Assembly: GCA_030847615.1 (NCBI GenBank)
Contig: JAUMIR010000002.1
Location: forward strand, 242,253,809 to 242,317,808
Direction of reading: 5' to 3'
DNA length: 64,000 nucleotides
Origin: Gambelia wislizenii
Taxonomy: Eukaryota; Chordata; Lepidosauria; Squamata; Crotaphytidae
Positions 11,346 to 22,715 of the stretch are shown one piece after another. A model generated the notes under the pieces. That model saw only the letters and a list, made by a program, of their open reading frames with translations, did no database searches and had not been told where the DNA came from. Both the position numbers and the translations under genes were made by a program. Each line of letters starts with the position of its first letter. The stretch's first letter is position 1.

Positions 11346-11557
11346 GGCCCTGAGGGTTTTTTTTGGGGGGGGGGAGACACACACACACCGGCCCCCTTTT
11401 CTTTGCACCAGGGTTTTATTCCAGAATACACTCCCAGACTGCTTGAAATTCTCGAAACCATCATTCCGCCCCCCAAAAAAAAGAGGGCCTCTGACCATGT
11501 GCAGACTGAGTGCTCTCCCTGCAGCCACTGTCTTGCAAAAATGGACCGAGGACCAAG
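11335..11557 (+). repeat. Segmental repeat, copy A
   Basis: The segment CTTTGCACCAGGGTT ... GAGGGCCTCTGA ... CACTGTCTTGCAAAAATGGA recurs in the same order and direction at 12240-12475. The two copies flank the tandem array at 11569-12021, and they have diverged noticeably. Confidence 0.8.
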
Positions 11558-11568
11558 GCTGGTTTAAG

Positions 11569-12021
11569 GCACCAGCAGCGTCACCATCCGCAGGGGGGGC
11601 ATCATTGTGGGGGGGCATCATAACCCTCCTGCTGCAAAAGCATGATTAGTAATCATCTGAAGATCCTGTACTGTGAATAGCTTAGGTTGAGTTAGGTGAC
11701 ATTGACCTGAGAGAAACATATGGGCCCCCCCAAAATAAAGCATTGGGGGGGGGGCAAAATTCCTTAAACCGGTCCTGGGACCCATCATCATAACCCTCCT
11801 CCTGCAAAAACATTATTAATAATCATCTGAATATCCTGTACTGTGAATAGCTTAGGTTGAGTTAGGTACCTTGACCTGAGATAAACATATGCCCCCCCCA
11901 ATAAAGCATTGCAGCCCCCCCCCCAAATTCCCTAAACCGGTCCTGGGACCCATAATCATAACGCTCCTCCTTCAAAAACATGATTAGTAATAATCTGAAG
12001 ATCCTGTACTGTGAATAGCCA
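11569..12021 (-). repeat. Tandem array of a ~169-base unit (two full copies and one partial)
   Basis: Units begin near 11617, 11784 and 11953. Each contains GATCCTGTACTGTGAATAGC, then CTTAGGTTGAGTTAGGT, then TAAACCGGTCCTGGGACCC. The same unit forms a forward array at 45574-46085. The array end (ACCATCCGCAGGGGG, CATCATTGTGG) is shared by both loci, so the element has a defined boundary. Confidence 0.9.
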
Positions 12022-12024
12022 GGG

Positions 12025-12185
12025 CCTCCAAAAAAGCCATGACTCCTGGCAGTAGTTTTTAAGGAAGCCTCCTGCTACAACACCAGCAGCAACTAAGACA
12101 CACTATACAAATAACCCAGTTTGAAACGGGATTATTTGCCATGGCTCCTTCCTATGGAATCCTGGGATTTGGAGTTATTTATTTT
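12025..12185. mobile_element. Foldback MITE fragment (CCATGGCTCCTTCC / GGAATCCTGGGA type)
   Basis: Contains GGATTATTTGCCATGGCTCC and TGGAATCCTGGGATTTGGAG, the left arm of the palindromic family seen at 46800-46998 and elsewhere. The right arm is missing or degraded. Confidence 0.6.
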
Positions 12186-12239
12186 AGCTATTTATACCCC
12201 ACTCCTCAGCCACAAAGGCTCTCCCAGCGGATTACAAAT

Positions 12240-12475
12240 TGGAGGAAGAGGGGCAGCCCTGAGTTTTTTTGGGGCTGGGTACGGAGACACTGGCCCCTTT
12301 TCTTTGCACCAGGGTTGAATTCCAGTCAAGAGGACTTGTGGGTCAGGAGGCTCACCACTCCCAGCCTGGAATGTTTGAAGCAATTATCCCCCCAAAAAGA
12401 GGGCCTCTGAGCATGTGCAGGCTGAGTGCTCTCCCTGCAGCCACTGTCTTGCAAAAATGGACCTAGGACCAGGAC
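12240..12475 (+). repeat. Segmental repeat, copy B
   Basis: Diverged direct copy of 11335-11557, ending CACTGTCTTGCAAAAATGGA. See copy A. Confidence 0.8.
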
Positions 12476-12509
12476 CTCCCAAAAAGCCATGACTCCTGGC
12501 AGTGATTTT

Positions 12510-12660
12510 AAGGATTCCTATGGAATCCTGGGGTTTGTAGTTTTATAAGGTCTTTAGCCTTATCTGCCGAAGTGCTGGTGTCTCCCCAGACTACAAATCC
12601 CAGGATCCCATGGGAAGGAGCTGTGGCAGACAATCCAGTTTTATGGAATCCTGGAGTTTG
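12510..12660. mobile_element. Palindromic foldback MITE
   Basis: Left arm TATGGAATCCTGGGGTTTGT and right arm ACTACAAATCCCAGGATCCC are inverted around a loop. Confidence 0.65.
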
Positions 12661-12688
12661 GAGTATTTATTTATTTTAGATATTTATA

Positions 12689-13834
12689 CAGTAGGACCCC
12701 TGTATCCACTGGGGATTGGTTCGGGGGGGGTGTGTGGATTCCAAAGGCCATGGATAATAGTGAATGTCAATTAAAATAATGGGACTTCTAGTTTAAAATA
12801 TCATAGAGCTGCCTTGGAGGACCTAGAAAATGGCTAGAGAGGACACATTTTCTAGGAATAATAATAATTTATTTCTACCCCGCCCCTCTGTTAAAACAAT
12901 CGGGGCGGCTTACAAAACTTAAAATACAATACAGATAAAAATCCCTAAACACTCCCACCCCCACCCTCCCCCATAAAAAAATATTAAATATAAATTAAAA
13001 AGCAATTGATCTAAAATCACATTTAAAAACAATAAATACAGTAAATAGCCAGCGGACTAAATGAGGCCAGGATCCCCTGAGGCCAGGATCTAATTAGGAA
13101 AGGCCTGCCGAAAGAGATCCGTCTTTAGTGCTTTTTTAAAGCTATTCAGGCTTGTCATCTGATGGATCTCATTCGGTAGGTCATTCCATAATTTGGGGGC
13201 GATTACCGAAAAGGCCCTCTGGGAGGTTGCAGACAGCCTAGATTTTTGTGGCTGAAGCAAATTCCTCCCAGTGGACCTGAGTGCGCGGGGGGAGGGATTG
13301 TATGGGAGGAGGCGGTTCCGGAGATAAGTTGGACCCAAGCCATTTAGGGCTTAAAAGGTAATAACCAACACCTTATACTGGGCCCGGAAACTGACAGGCA
13401 GCCAGTGGAGAGATTTTAATACTGGGGTTATATGGTCTCTCCAAGGTGTTCCTGAGACCACTCTGGCTGCCATATTTTGTACCAACTGAAGTTTCCAGAC
13501 CAAGCATGAGGGCAGCCCCATGTAGAGCGCACTGCAGAAATCTAGATGAGAAGTTACCAGCGCGTGCACCACAGTCTCGAGGTCCCTTACTTCCAGGAAA
13601 TGGCGCAGCTGGCGTATCAGCCGAAGCTGATAACAGGAGCTCCTGACTGTCGCATTCACCTGACTCGTCATCTGAATTGATGAATCAAGGAGCACCCCCA
13701 GACTGTGAGCACAGTCCTTAACGGAGAGCGTGACCGTGTCCAGGACTGGAGGTTGCAACCCAACTCCTAGTTTTGGGGCTGTATTCTATGGTAGATGTGC
13801 TGTTTTGAATCAGCGGATATGGGGGGTCCTACTG
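12689..13834. mobile_element. Tigger-like element split by an L2 insertion
   Basis: The left end CAGTAGGACCCCTGTATCC and right end GGATATGGGGGGTCCTACTG are inverted repeats, each flanked by TA. About 920 bases of L2 interrupt the interior, showing that the DNA transposon was in place before the L2 arrived. Confidence 0.8.
12848..13770 (-). mobile_element. L2-type LINE, 5'-truncated, reverse-transcriptase C-terminal region
   Basis: Minus-strand translation gives L2-like ORF2: LGVLLDSSIQMTSQVNA, VTSHLDFCSALYMGLPS, LQLVQNMAARVVSG, DHITPVLKSLHWLPV, LNGLGPTYLRNRLLPY and WNDLPNEI. It is broken by a stop or frame change near 13340-13350. The 3' tail at the low-coordinate end is a TAA repeat. Not functional. 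Confidence 0.9.
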
Positions 13835-13837
13835 TAC

Positions 13838-14082
13838 CTCACTCTTCAGCCACAAAGGCTATCAGAGCAGCTTGCAAATTGTTAAGCAATAGCGATTTAC
13901 ACATCTACACCGCATGAAGCGGTTTCCAATGTGTGTTAGCTGATTGCCCCTCACAAGCCAGGTACTCATTTTACTGACCTACAAAAGGATGGAAGGCTGC
14001 ATGAACCTTGGAGCCCTTGGGATCAAACTTGCAACGTTGTGGTTACAGTACTGGCATTTAACCACTGCACCAACAGGGCTCC
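13838..14082 (-). mobile_element. tRNA-derived SINE (second squamate type)
   Basis: On the minus strand the head reads GGTGCAGTGGTTAAATGCCA with an A-box-like stretch, and the tail ends in GCTGAAGAGTGAGG. A copy with the same order at 35623-36045 is less damaged. Confidence 0.65.
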
Positions 14083-14084
14083 CT

Positions 14085-14222
14085 AGTTTTACAAAATCTT
14101 TAGCCTTGTCTGCCAAGGAGGGGTGGGTGGTGTCTCCCCAGACTATAAATCCCAGGATTCCATGGAAAGGAGCCATGGCAAATAAACCAGTTTCAAACTG
14201 GATTATTGTGTAGTGTGGACTT
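14085..14222. mobile_element. Palindromic foldback MITE fragment
   Basis: Contains ACTATAAATCCCAGGATTCC and CATGGCAAATAAACCAGTTT, the right arm of the window's common foldback family, with TTAGCCTTGTCTGCC in the loop region. Confidence 0.6.
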
Positions 14223-14561
14223 GGCCCAGGTTGCCTAACTCAGGTGCATGAGAAGGGAAGTTGGTCGCAATTACTGGGCAAAGGAGAAGCCCTCTGCGCA
14301 TGTTCAGTTGCTGTGTTACTACTTTCAGGGCCCAATTGTTGAAATGACATGTAAACAGGATAGTTCACTGATATTAATCCTATAGTAAGTACCAAAGATC
14401 ACCCTTTCCCACATTAAGAAAACCTGAGTTTGCCAAACAAATGTATGCTTGAGAGGGAGCTGTAACCAGTCATCTCCCCTCTGCAGAGCATGCCTGTAGG
14501 ATACATGTGTTTTCCAAACACATGTGCTTCATTCACACATTATGTTCCCTTCTGTACACTT

Positions 14562-14904
14562 GGAGATTTTCACACAGGGAAAGTAACCCCCGGGGAGATC
14601 GGGAGAGAAACAGGGCTGTTCCGGTTGCAGCGCTCCATTTCGCACGCCCCCTTCCTTCTCCTGATCACCTGTTTTCTTCCCTCCATCCTGCTTCCATTTC
14701 CCTCCCGGTATGTTCCACAATTTTTTACTAACGAAGAACTTTCATTAGTAAAAAATAGCAGGAGGGAAATGGAAGCAGGACAGAGGGAAGACGACAGGTG
14801 ATCAGGAGAAGGAAGGGGGCGTGCGAAATGGAGCACTGCAACCGGAACAGCCCAGTTTCTCTCCCGATCTCCCTGGGGGTTACTTTCCCCATGTGAAAAT
14901 CTCC
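14562..14904. mobile_element. Long foldback element, ~150-base inverted arms
   Basis: The arms begin GGAGATTTTCACAC and end with the complement GTGAAAATCTCC. The left arm contains GGAGATCGGGAGAGAAAC, GGAAGGAAGGGGGC in complement and GATCACCTG; the right arm carries the matching complements in reverse order. The centre is a short AT-rich loop (TTTTTTACTAACGAAG). Open frames across it on both strands are products of the palindrome. Confidence 0.93.
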
Positions 14905-15136
14905 CTAGAAAATAGGTACATGCTACACCTTAAAAACATACCATAATAGGGAAAGAGTCTTCAGGTGTGCTTTGCAATGAGCTACTTCATCTAAACTAGG
15001 CATGGACAATGTGCTGTGCTGGACTGTAACTCCCAGCATTCCTCATAATTTGCTGTGCTAGCTAGAGCTATGGCAGCTGCAGCCCAATCACTTTTGAAGG
15101 ACTGCACTCTGCCCACCCATGTCTAACCCCTAGGTT

Positions 15137-15449
15137 AAATATTTGAAAAGATGTCATATTAAGGATGGAGCAAGCTTGTTTTCTGCTGCTCCGGAGACTA
15201 GGACACGGAGCAATGGGTTCAAACTACTGGAAAAGATATTCCATCTAAACATTAGGAAAACCTTTCTGACAGTAAGAGCTGTTCGGAAGTGGAATATACT
15301 GCCTCATGGTGTGGTGGAGTCTCCTTCTTTGGAGGTTTTCAAACAGAGGCTGGATGGCTATCTGTCGGGAATGATTTGATTGTGTATTCCTGCATGGCAG
15401 GGGGTTGGACTGGATGGCCCTTATGGTCTCTTCCAACTCTATGATTCCA
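15137..15449 (+). mobile_element. CR1 LINE 3' fragment
   Basis: Encodes [33 protein letters not shown] and VESPSLEVFKQRLDG, then the tail TTCCAACTCTATGATTCC. 5'-truncated. Confidence 0.92.
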
Positions 15450-16022
15450 AGTTTTCCTTCAGTTCTAAGGCAACAAACCTCTTGGTTAAAAAAAAAATAA
15501 AACCCAGCATTTACTCAGAAGCACTGCACTCCTTGGTACATGACTGTGCTGTTCTCTTGTTTGAGTAGGCAATAGCTTCTGGAAGAAGGAATACATATCT
15601 GAGCATGTTTTCTTGTTTAAGATGCAGGTGCAACAAGAAAGAATTAGGATGGAACTATAGTAATCCTCTCCCCACAATTTTTTGGGTGTGTGTGTGGGGG
15701 GGGTAATTCTTATTCTCCACTGAGCATGCATAAAGGCTCACCTTCATTGTGGAGATACCATGGGAATAGGTACAAGGAGATGTGGCAGAATCCAGGAATC
15801 CTGTTTTCCAACATTCTTTTGTACACACATGTACACATACACAACATTCTCCCCACCACCACCAGAATAGGAAACAGAGTTCCAGAAGCCTGGAGTACAC
15901 CCTACCACTTTTTCAGTGGTTCTGATCAGACTTGGAAAACGCTCTCTTGCTCTCTTTGAACAACTCCCAGAATTCTCCAGCCAGCATAGCCATTGGGCAT
16001 ACTGTCTGAAGGATTCTGAATA

Positions 16023-16263
16023 CAGTTGTCCCTCCACATTCACGGATTTGGCATTCACGGATTTCAGTATTCACGGCTTGAAAATAAAGAAAATATTCTT
16101 TAAAAAATAATAATCCAATAAACCTTGATTTTACCATCTTATATAAGGGACACCATTTTGCTATGCCATTGCATATCATGGAACTTGAGTATTCACGGAT
16201 TTGGGTATTCATGGGAGGGGGGAGTCCTGGAACCAAACCCCAGCGAATGTAAAGGGACAACTG
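16023..16263 (-). mobile_element. Tigger-like MITE
   Basis: CAGTTGTCCCTCCACATTC at one end and AAAGGGACAACTG at the other, with TA flanks. The internal GGTTTGGTTCC core is in reverse orientation. Confidence 0.92.
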
Positions 16264-16269
16264 TATTGT

Positions 16270-18439
16270 CATCCAAAAAGTAACTTCCCCAAACATTATC
16301 CAAGATCAGCTATCTCTGGGCTATGGATATGTCTACAAAAGTTGTACTATCCAATTTCTAGCAGCACACGTGTTCCAAATACATTTAATAAGTGTAATAT
16401 CCTTTTTGTGTGTGTGCATAAAGACCAGTTGCTTCTGTGTACCAAATTTGTACCAAACTTTGGAGAGTACAGTACCTTCCAAGACTAGCTTTGCTGCTTT
16501 TCTAAATCACCTAAGAATTCTGCTTGTAGGTACTAAACTTTGAAGGTTCAACTTTGGCAGTCAGATATGTACAGGGCACCTTGGAATATAAATGAATAAT
16601 TTGCAGTCTTTATGTTGACAATGTAATTCTTGAAGGTAAGGCCAAGCATCTGCTCTCCGCAATACTGTACCTTAGAAGAATGCTCTGTGACAAAGATTCT
16701 TCAGCAGATGAGCTGATGTGAGAAGTGTTTCATATAGAAATAATACTGAAAAACTGGTTGAAAACATTGTTGACCAAACTGTGCAGCAGGGGGTGCCCCA
16801 AGTGAAAACAGGAATAGGGGTTTCTGGTGCACCTTGACAGATTCAGCAGGAAGTAGGTCAAGGCAAGCCTGCAATTGTGCCTATCTCATCCACACTGTGG
16901 TGTGCTGCTTTCTCAGCTATCACACAAGACACACCAAAGCCACAGTGGCCTTTATACATAAAGCACAATGCAGAATTAAGTGGCACTATCTCCTACTTTG
17001 AATTTGACATGTGGCATATTTACACAATTGGGGGGGGGTGTTTACTGTGTTGTATACACACACCACCAATCATTCAGACTTTCATACGCCTCTTCCCAAA
17101 GGTTGTCAACCAGATGCTTAGAATGATATTGAACATGTTCCTTTCAACTTACGCACCCCATCCTTACTCATAGACACTTCCATTCATGTGGGGTGGTCTC
17201 CTCTCTAACCTCTTGGCATTGTACAGCCTCAATGATTTCTACATCCCACAGAGGGGGAGCCAGCATCTTCTTCAACTTCTTTTAGTTTCTATACAATCAT
17301 TACAAAAGGCCTCTCCCACCCCCGTCTGCTATTTTGCAACCCAGCAAAATTCTTGCAGAGATATAAAGCTGACAGTTTGCAAACATAGCATTATTGTTTA
17401 ATGATCCTTCAGCCCAAAGAAGAGGGAGCACATATGGACAGGAGGCATGCAAACATCAGCAGAAGGATGTCATCAAAAGATAGCCACAGAAAAGCCAAAG
17501 CACACAAACATAAATTACAAGGAAGAAGAGCAAGAGAGGAAATTGGAGCTGTGATAACCTAAATACCCACTAAGTTAATTGTCAATACACTTTTACTTGT
17601 GTAATCTTACATCATCAAGGCTTGTCTGGTTACTTGAGAGCTTTTGAGTTTTACAACCTTGCGGGATACCTACCCCTAGGGACAAGCTACAGAAAAGCCC
17701 TGACCAGTCTCGGCTGAGCACCCACATTCATGCTTCTCTTCCTGAACATGTTATCTGGTTAGGTTCTAACCCGCAGCTATGCCAGTATAGGAGAAAGGGG
17801 ACTAAACAACCCCAAGATAAAAATGCAGTGTTTACAAAAACTGTGCCTCTGTGGAATAAATGTACAGCTTTACCCTAAATACCTTTACATGGATATGAGG
17901 TCAATTTGTTTTGATAAATCATAGTAACAGGCCACAATTGCTTCATACAGTAAAGATTCTTAATGGATTCAGTGGCAGAGTTACAGGGATCTTGGTCCAA
18001 TCCAGGTATCTCTGGTTTTAAAACAGATCAAATAGTAGCAGATAATGAAAAAATATCTCTTTCTGCCTGGGATCCTGGGGAGCCAAGCCAGTCAGAACAG
18101 ATATTAGACTATATATATATATTTAAAAAAAAAATCTGACCTAGTATAAGGCAGCCTGAAAGGCTTGGATAACAATTTTTTGCTAGATTGCAATCTCAGT
18201 TGCTAGCATAGCAATCTTTGCCCTATTTTAAAGCACTTTAAGTTTGCATTAGCATCCCTCACTCCTACCCCACACATGCCAAGGATTTCTGGAAACTGTC
18301 ACTTATTGCAAAGGCTGGGCTTAACAGAGAATTCTCAATCGCTTCACAAAATTACAGTTTCCAAGACATCTTTAGGGGGAAGCTATGAGAATCAAACCAG
18401 CATTGAATGTGTGCAGTGTAGAGAGTATGTGCTGTAAGG
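16270..18439. other. Receptor intron 1, nothing recognised
   Basis: No supported gene. A close match to the ROR/Rev-erb element (GAAGTAGGTCA) lies at 16850-16860. A short AT repeat is at about 18110-18121. Confidence 0.45.
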
Positions 18440-18573
18440 CAGGGGTTGGATATGTATGGTCCTTCAGAGGTTTCTGAATTCCCATCATAGCTAACCACAG
18501 TCTGTGCTCACTACAACTGATGGGAGTTGCAGTCCAACAACCATTGGAGGGCCTTACATTCCCAATCTCTGCT
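18440..18573. mobile_element. Palindromic MITE of the GTTGCAGTCCAACAA family
   Basis: Arms GGTCCTTCAGAGG and the near-complement CATTGGAGGGCC surround CCCATCATAGCTAACC and ACTGATGGGAGTTGCAGTCC. Diverged copies lie at 22591-22715, 32245-32379, 37076-37185, 37975-38090, 50341-50458 and elsewhere. Confidence 0.7.
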
Positions 18574-18574
18574 A

Positions 18575-21500
18575 TAAAGGCATTCAGTCCATGGCACTGA
18601 AATAGCTCTGAACCTCTCTTGTGCCATGTGTGAACATTCTTTATATGGGGCAGAAAGTGGAAAAGTGCCAAACATACATTTCTGTTCAAATTACTGATTT
18701 GGAAAATGCAAAAAAGAAGGGGAGGTCCTGTCATGTGGAACCACATTTGCAACTGCCTGCATACAGTGTGGGAGTAGGATCTGAGGACCAGGGAGGTGAA
18801 ATGCCTCACATGAGGGCAGACAAATGGGAACAGCAGTCACATCTCTAGTACCTTAACAGCTTCACATCCTCTGTGAGGTTTTAAAAATGGAAGCTTGTTC
18901 CTTGGCAGCAATCTGCTGCCGAACTAGCACCATTAGCAACAGCAGTACCAGCAGCAGCGGTAACCCCCACACAGAGCCCAGCTGAGCCCTCCCCTCCAAG
19001 TGGCATTATTGGTGACCATGTTGTACATTGCTTCATCCATCAGCACTGTCACCAGCATCCATGCTGCTGCTGACACTGCAGTTGGTTTCACTCTGCAGGA
19101 AGAATTGCGGGGTGTGGATGTGGGGTGGAGACATGTTGGGAGGAGAGGAAATCACAGCCCACACTGGCAATCCTTTTGAACCTCTAGCAAACAGAGAATG
19201 GGCTTTGTCTGTGCCACCTTGTGTGTGTGTGTGTGTGTGTGTGTAGTAGGAAAAGGAACTGCTGCACCTTGCATTGCTCAGGTGCTACAGAAATCAGTCC
19301 AAGGCTCTCTCCTGAACCACTGTGTTGAAGACAGCCGCAGCAGTTGCTTGTACCTGGTGACCTGGATTCACCTGACAAAAGCAAATTTAGCAACTCTTCC
19401 GTGGTAGGCATTGTGCTGCCTTTGAAGCAGTCAACAGCTGGGGGGGGGGGGAGTCCTGGTATATTTCAGAATCTAGGCCAGGAAGCCACTATCCATGCCT
19501 CCCCCACCTCTGCAACACTCCCCCTGCAATTCTCTTTCTTACTTTTTTTTTTAACACTGGTAAAACCCAATTTTTCCCCTCCCTCTGCAGATACAAGATA
19601 CAGTGACCCTATTTTGGGTGTACTTACCAAAATCATTTTGAAGCTGACCTTTGCACAATTTTTTTCTACTCTACCTCCCTCAACTAAAGATTGCAGCTAA
19701 ATAGGAAAGATTTTTTTAAAAAAAAGCTGAAGTTTTGCTTGCATAGCCAATCAACAGGAAAGGCAGCCCCAGCAAATTCCTAATAAAAATCCTGGTTCTG
19801 AATGTAAGACCCCGAGTGGATGCTACGTGAGTTGAGGTTTTAATGTTGCTCCAAAAGTCCACCAGAAGGATCAAACAATACATTGGTTTTAGTTGGCAGA
19901 GTACATTTGGCCACTATTTCTCAACCTCGTTTCTCCTGTCTGTCAAACGGAAATTATGAGAACTACCATGGCAGGTTTACTTTAATGGCAGGCAGGGCGG
20001 AGGGCAACAGTAAAGAAACTGATAGATCAAATTAAAAATGTGACTGTCAAAGTAGGATAAATGGCCACTTTTGTTGTATTATATTAGGGACAAGGCAGAA
20101 AACCATGGAGACTATCCTGGGAAAGTACCCTACTACAAAGATCAAACACAGCTCAGCTCAGCACACTGTATAGGTGACCCTCTGCTGAGGGGAAAAGACT
20201 GTTTACAGCTCTCTGTCACGCATACACTCATTTGTATATTCCTTGACACACAGAGAAGAGCACTGAACACAAACAGCCCAAAATCCAACCCACACCAAAT
20301 GCATCCGTATAGGTTATAAGCTTTGAGTTTTCCTATTAAGGCAAAGCCTTTGGATCTCCAATGAAGCATAGAAAGACCTGCCTTACCCATATTGTCCATC
20401 CATGCTGCAACTCCTCTAAACCCTCAAAAGTAGTGCTGTGCTATCCTTGAAAGTGGTTCCTGTCCAAAACAAAACACCCTTGATCCTCCTAAGGGACACC
20501 ATTAATTCAACGGGGTCGGGGATCCACTTAGTAATCCACTTTCATGGAGCCCCACGGAAGCCCCATTATGAAGAGCCAAATCTTCCACGCAACTTGGATC
20601 AGTAATAAGGTTTTGCTCTCATTAGGCAAACACCTCTGTATTGGCCCTCAAACTTGGACTAGTTACAGTACTTTTCTGTCAGAATCCCCCCAGCCATGGT
20701 CATAGTGGTTGGCAGATTCTAGGAGTTGTAGTCCAAGAAAGTAAATTTCCTAACATCTGTTTGGGCCAAACACACAACTTGCACTCTTCCACCTGGAAGG
20801 CAAAAACTCAGGATGACAGTCAGTTCACTGTACAGCCTTGTTAGCCATCATTTAGCTGGGAGCCAACAGCCGGGAATAAAAGCCGCCTGGAGGATTTGGT
20901 ACCAAACAGAAGGCAAACCTAGGTGGTCCTGTTCCCCCCCCCCACTCACTCTCTGATAGCTGATTTTAAAAGCACACATCTTCAGTATGAGAGATGCCCA
21001 CCTAATGGGGCGAGGGGATGCTGATGCTTCCCCTGCAAAAGAGGAATGTGTCAATAAATAAGATTACCCGAAATGGAACACGAGCCTAGCTAGGGTCTTA
21101 GCTGAAGTCTGCCAGGAGACACTAGCTACTCGTGCAGGCTTTAATCTGCCTGCACGTTCCCTCATCAGTGGAACAGGGCTGGGAGGGGCAGGAGAGGAAT
21201 GAGTGGCTCAGTTTTTTGGCTTTAAGTAGGTTAAACAAATCAGAGTGCATCCATGGGCTTGTTGGAACTGCAGCAGTAGCGCTCTTAGAATAGGCAAAAA
21301 GCCTGGGAAATAAAGATGCTGAATGCGATTTCAAAGATATTTGTTTGCTTTACTGAGAGCCAGAGGGAGATGGGCAAATGAAAAGCAGGAGGGGGGGTTG
21401 AAGGAACATTAACAGAGCCAAACATCCCACCCAAGTGACATATTTAGAAGTATCCAGATATCCAGGGATTGCTTGTTTGCTTTATTTTAAAAGACCAAGT

Positions 21501-22590
21501 CAACACTGGAAAAAGACGGGTTGCCTCCCCCACCCCCAACCACAGCCCTGAGAAATGTAGTGTTGTTTTTTTAGACCACAACTCTCAGAATCCTTAAACT
21601 AGTATAGCCACTGGCCATTCTGACCGGGAGATTCAGGAGATGTCATCCAAAAGTGTCATTTTTCCAAGCTCTGCTAAGCCACTGCGCAACTGTTCTGACC
21701 TCTCCCCAACTCTACATTCCCACTTTGCTACCCCAATATTTATCCTTCCCTCTTCACTCAAATCTGAAATGTTCTCATTTGTGTGAGAAATTTGTGAAGT
21801 GGCCCACACAGAAGTCTAGCTTTGGGATTCTATGAGCTGTTATCCAAAAAGGTAACTTTTGTAAGCTCTGCCCCAAACTCAACCAATTAGTGTTTATCCT
21901 TTACAAAATGCCATGTTGCACAGCAACCTGTCTTATACTGTGTCAGACTATCAAGCACAGTATTCCTTGGCTACATTAACAGGCAATGATTCTCTATGGT
22001 TTCAAACAGGAATATTCCTCAGACCTACCTAGAAATGTCAGAGATTATACCTGGGTATAAGGCATTTGCTATGCTACTGAGCTATAACCATGCTGTGAAA
22101 TCATGAGAAGAAAAGCCCTTTCACATAACTCTAGGTTTGCTTGAAAATCAAACTGACTGTGGGCACTTTGGGAATTTAGCCTGATTTAAACTGGAGTCTC
22201 GTTCACATGTTTTCTGACTAGCCCCATAATGCACTGGATGGCAGTTTCACAAACTGCACATTGCAGGGCCATTGGCAAACTCAGCTTGCAGTGAACTGCC
22301 TAAGCAACAAGAACATTTAAATCAGCATGACTGTTTTGCAGCTGTCGTTATTGTTTCCATTAACCTGGTTTCAAAAGAAGTGCAAAAATGGGCCACCTGA
22401 ATTGGTTCACAGTGCCGTTCTCATCAAGGGTGAGATGTGGAACATGAGAGATTTGTGGTCCGTGTGATCACATGTTTGGGAGTCAAGCTGCGTGTGACAG
22501 ACAAAGCCCTGACAAGTGAGCAGAGTTGTTAAATGCTGTCATATGTAAGCGTGTAGCATAAAATCCTGATAGCTTCTGTTTCACTGAGGC
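18575..22590. other. Receptor intron 1: low-complexity and faint repeats only
   Basis: A GT microsatellite lies at 19219-19245 and homopolymer runs at about 19440-19452. Weak copies of palindromic or tRNA-type repeats occur near 20690-20760, 21555-21660 and 21930-22095. No gene is supported. Confidence 0.45.
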
Positions 22591-22715
22591 CAAAGACAGC
22601 CCTCCAGATGTTGTTTGGCTGCAACTCCCATCACCCCAGCCAGTGCAGCCAATGGTGAGGGATGATAGGAACTGCAATCCAACAACATCTGAAGGGCCAC
22701 ACTTTCCCCACCCCT
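22591..22715. mobile_element. Palindromic MITE (GCCCTCCAGATGTTG family)
   Basis: Left arm GCCCTCCAGATGTTGTTTGG and right arm CCAACAACATCTGAAGGGCC are inverted around CAGTGCAGCCAATGGTGAGG. Confidence 0.85.

Noticed and set aside
11063..11649. Proline/arginine-rich frames up to 154 residues on both strands
   Set aside because: They derive from the CpG island, GGC/GCTC repeats and a segmental repeat; equally long frames exist on opposite strands.
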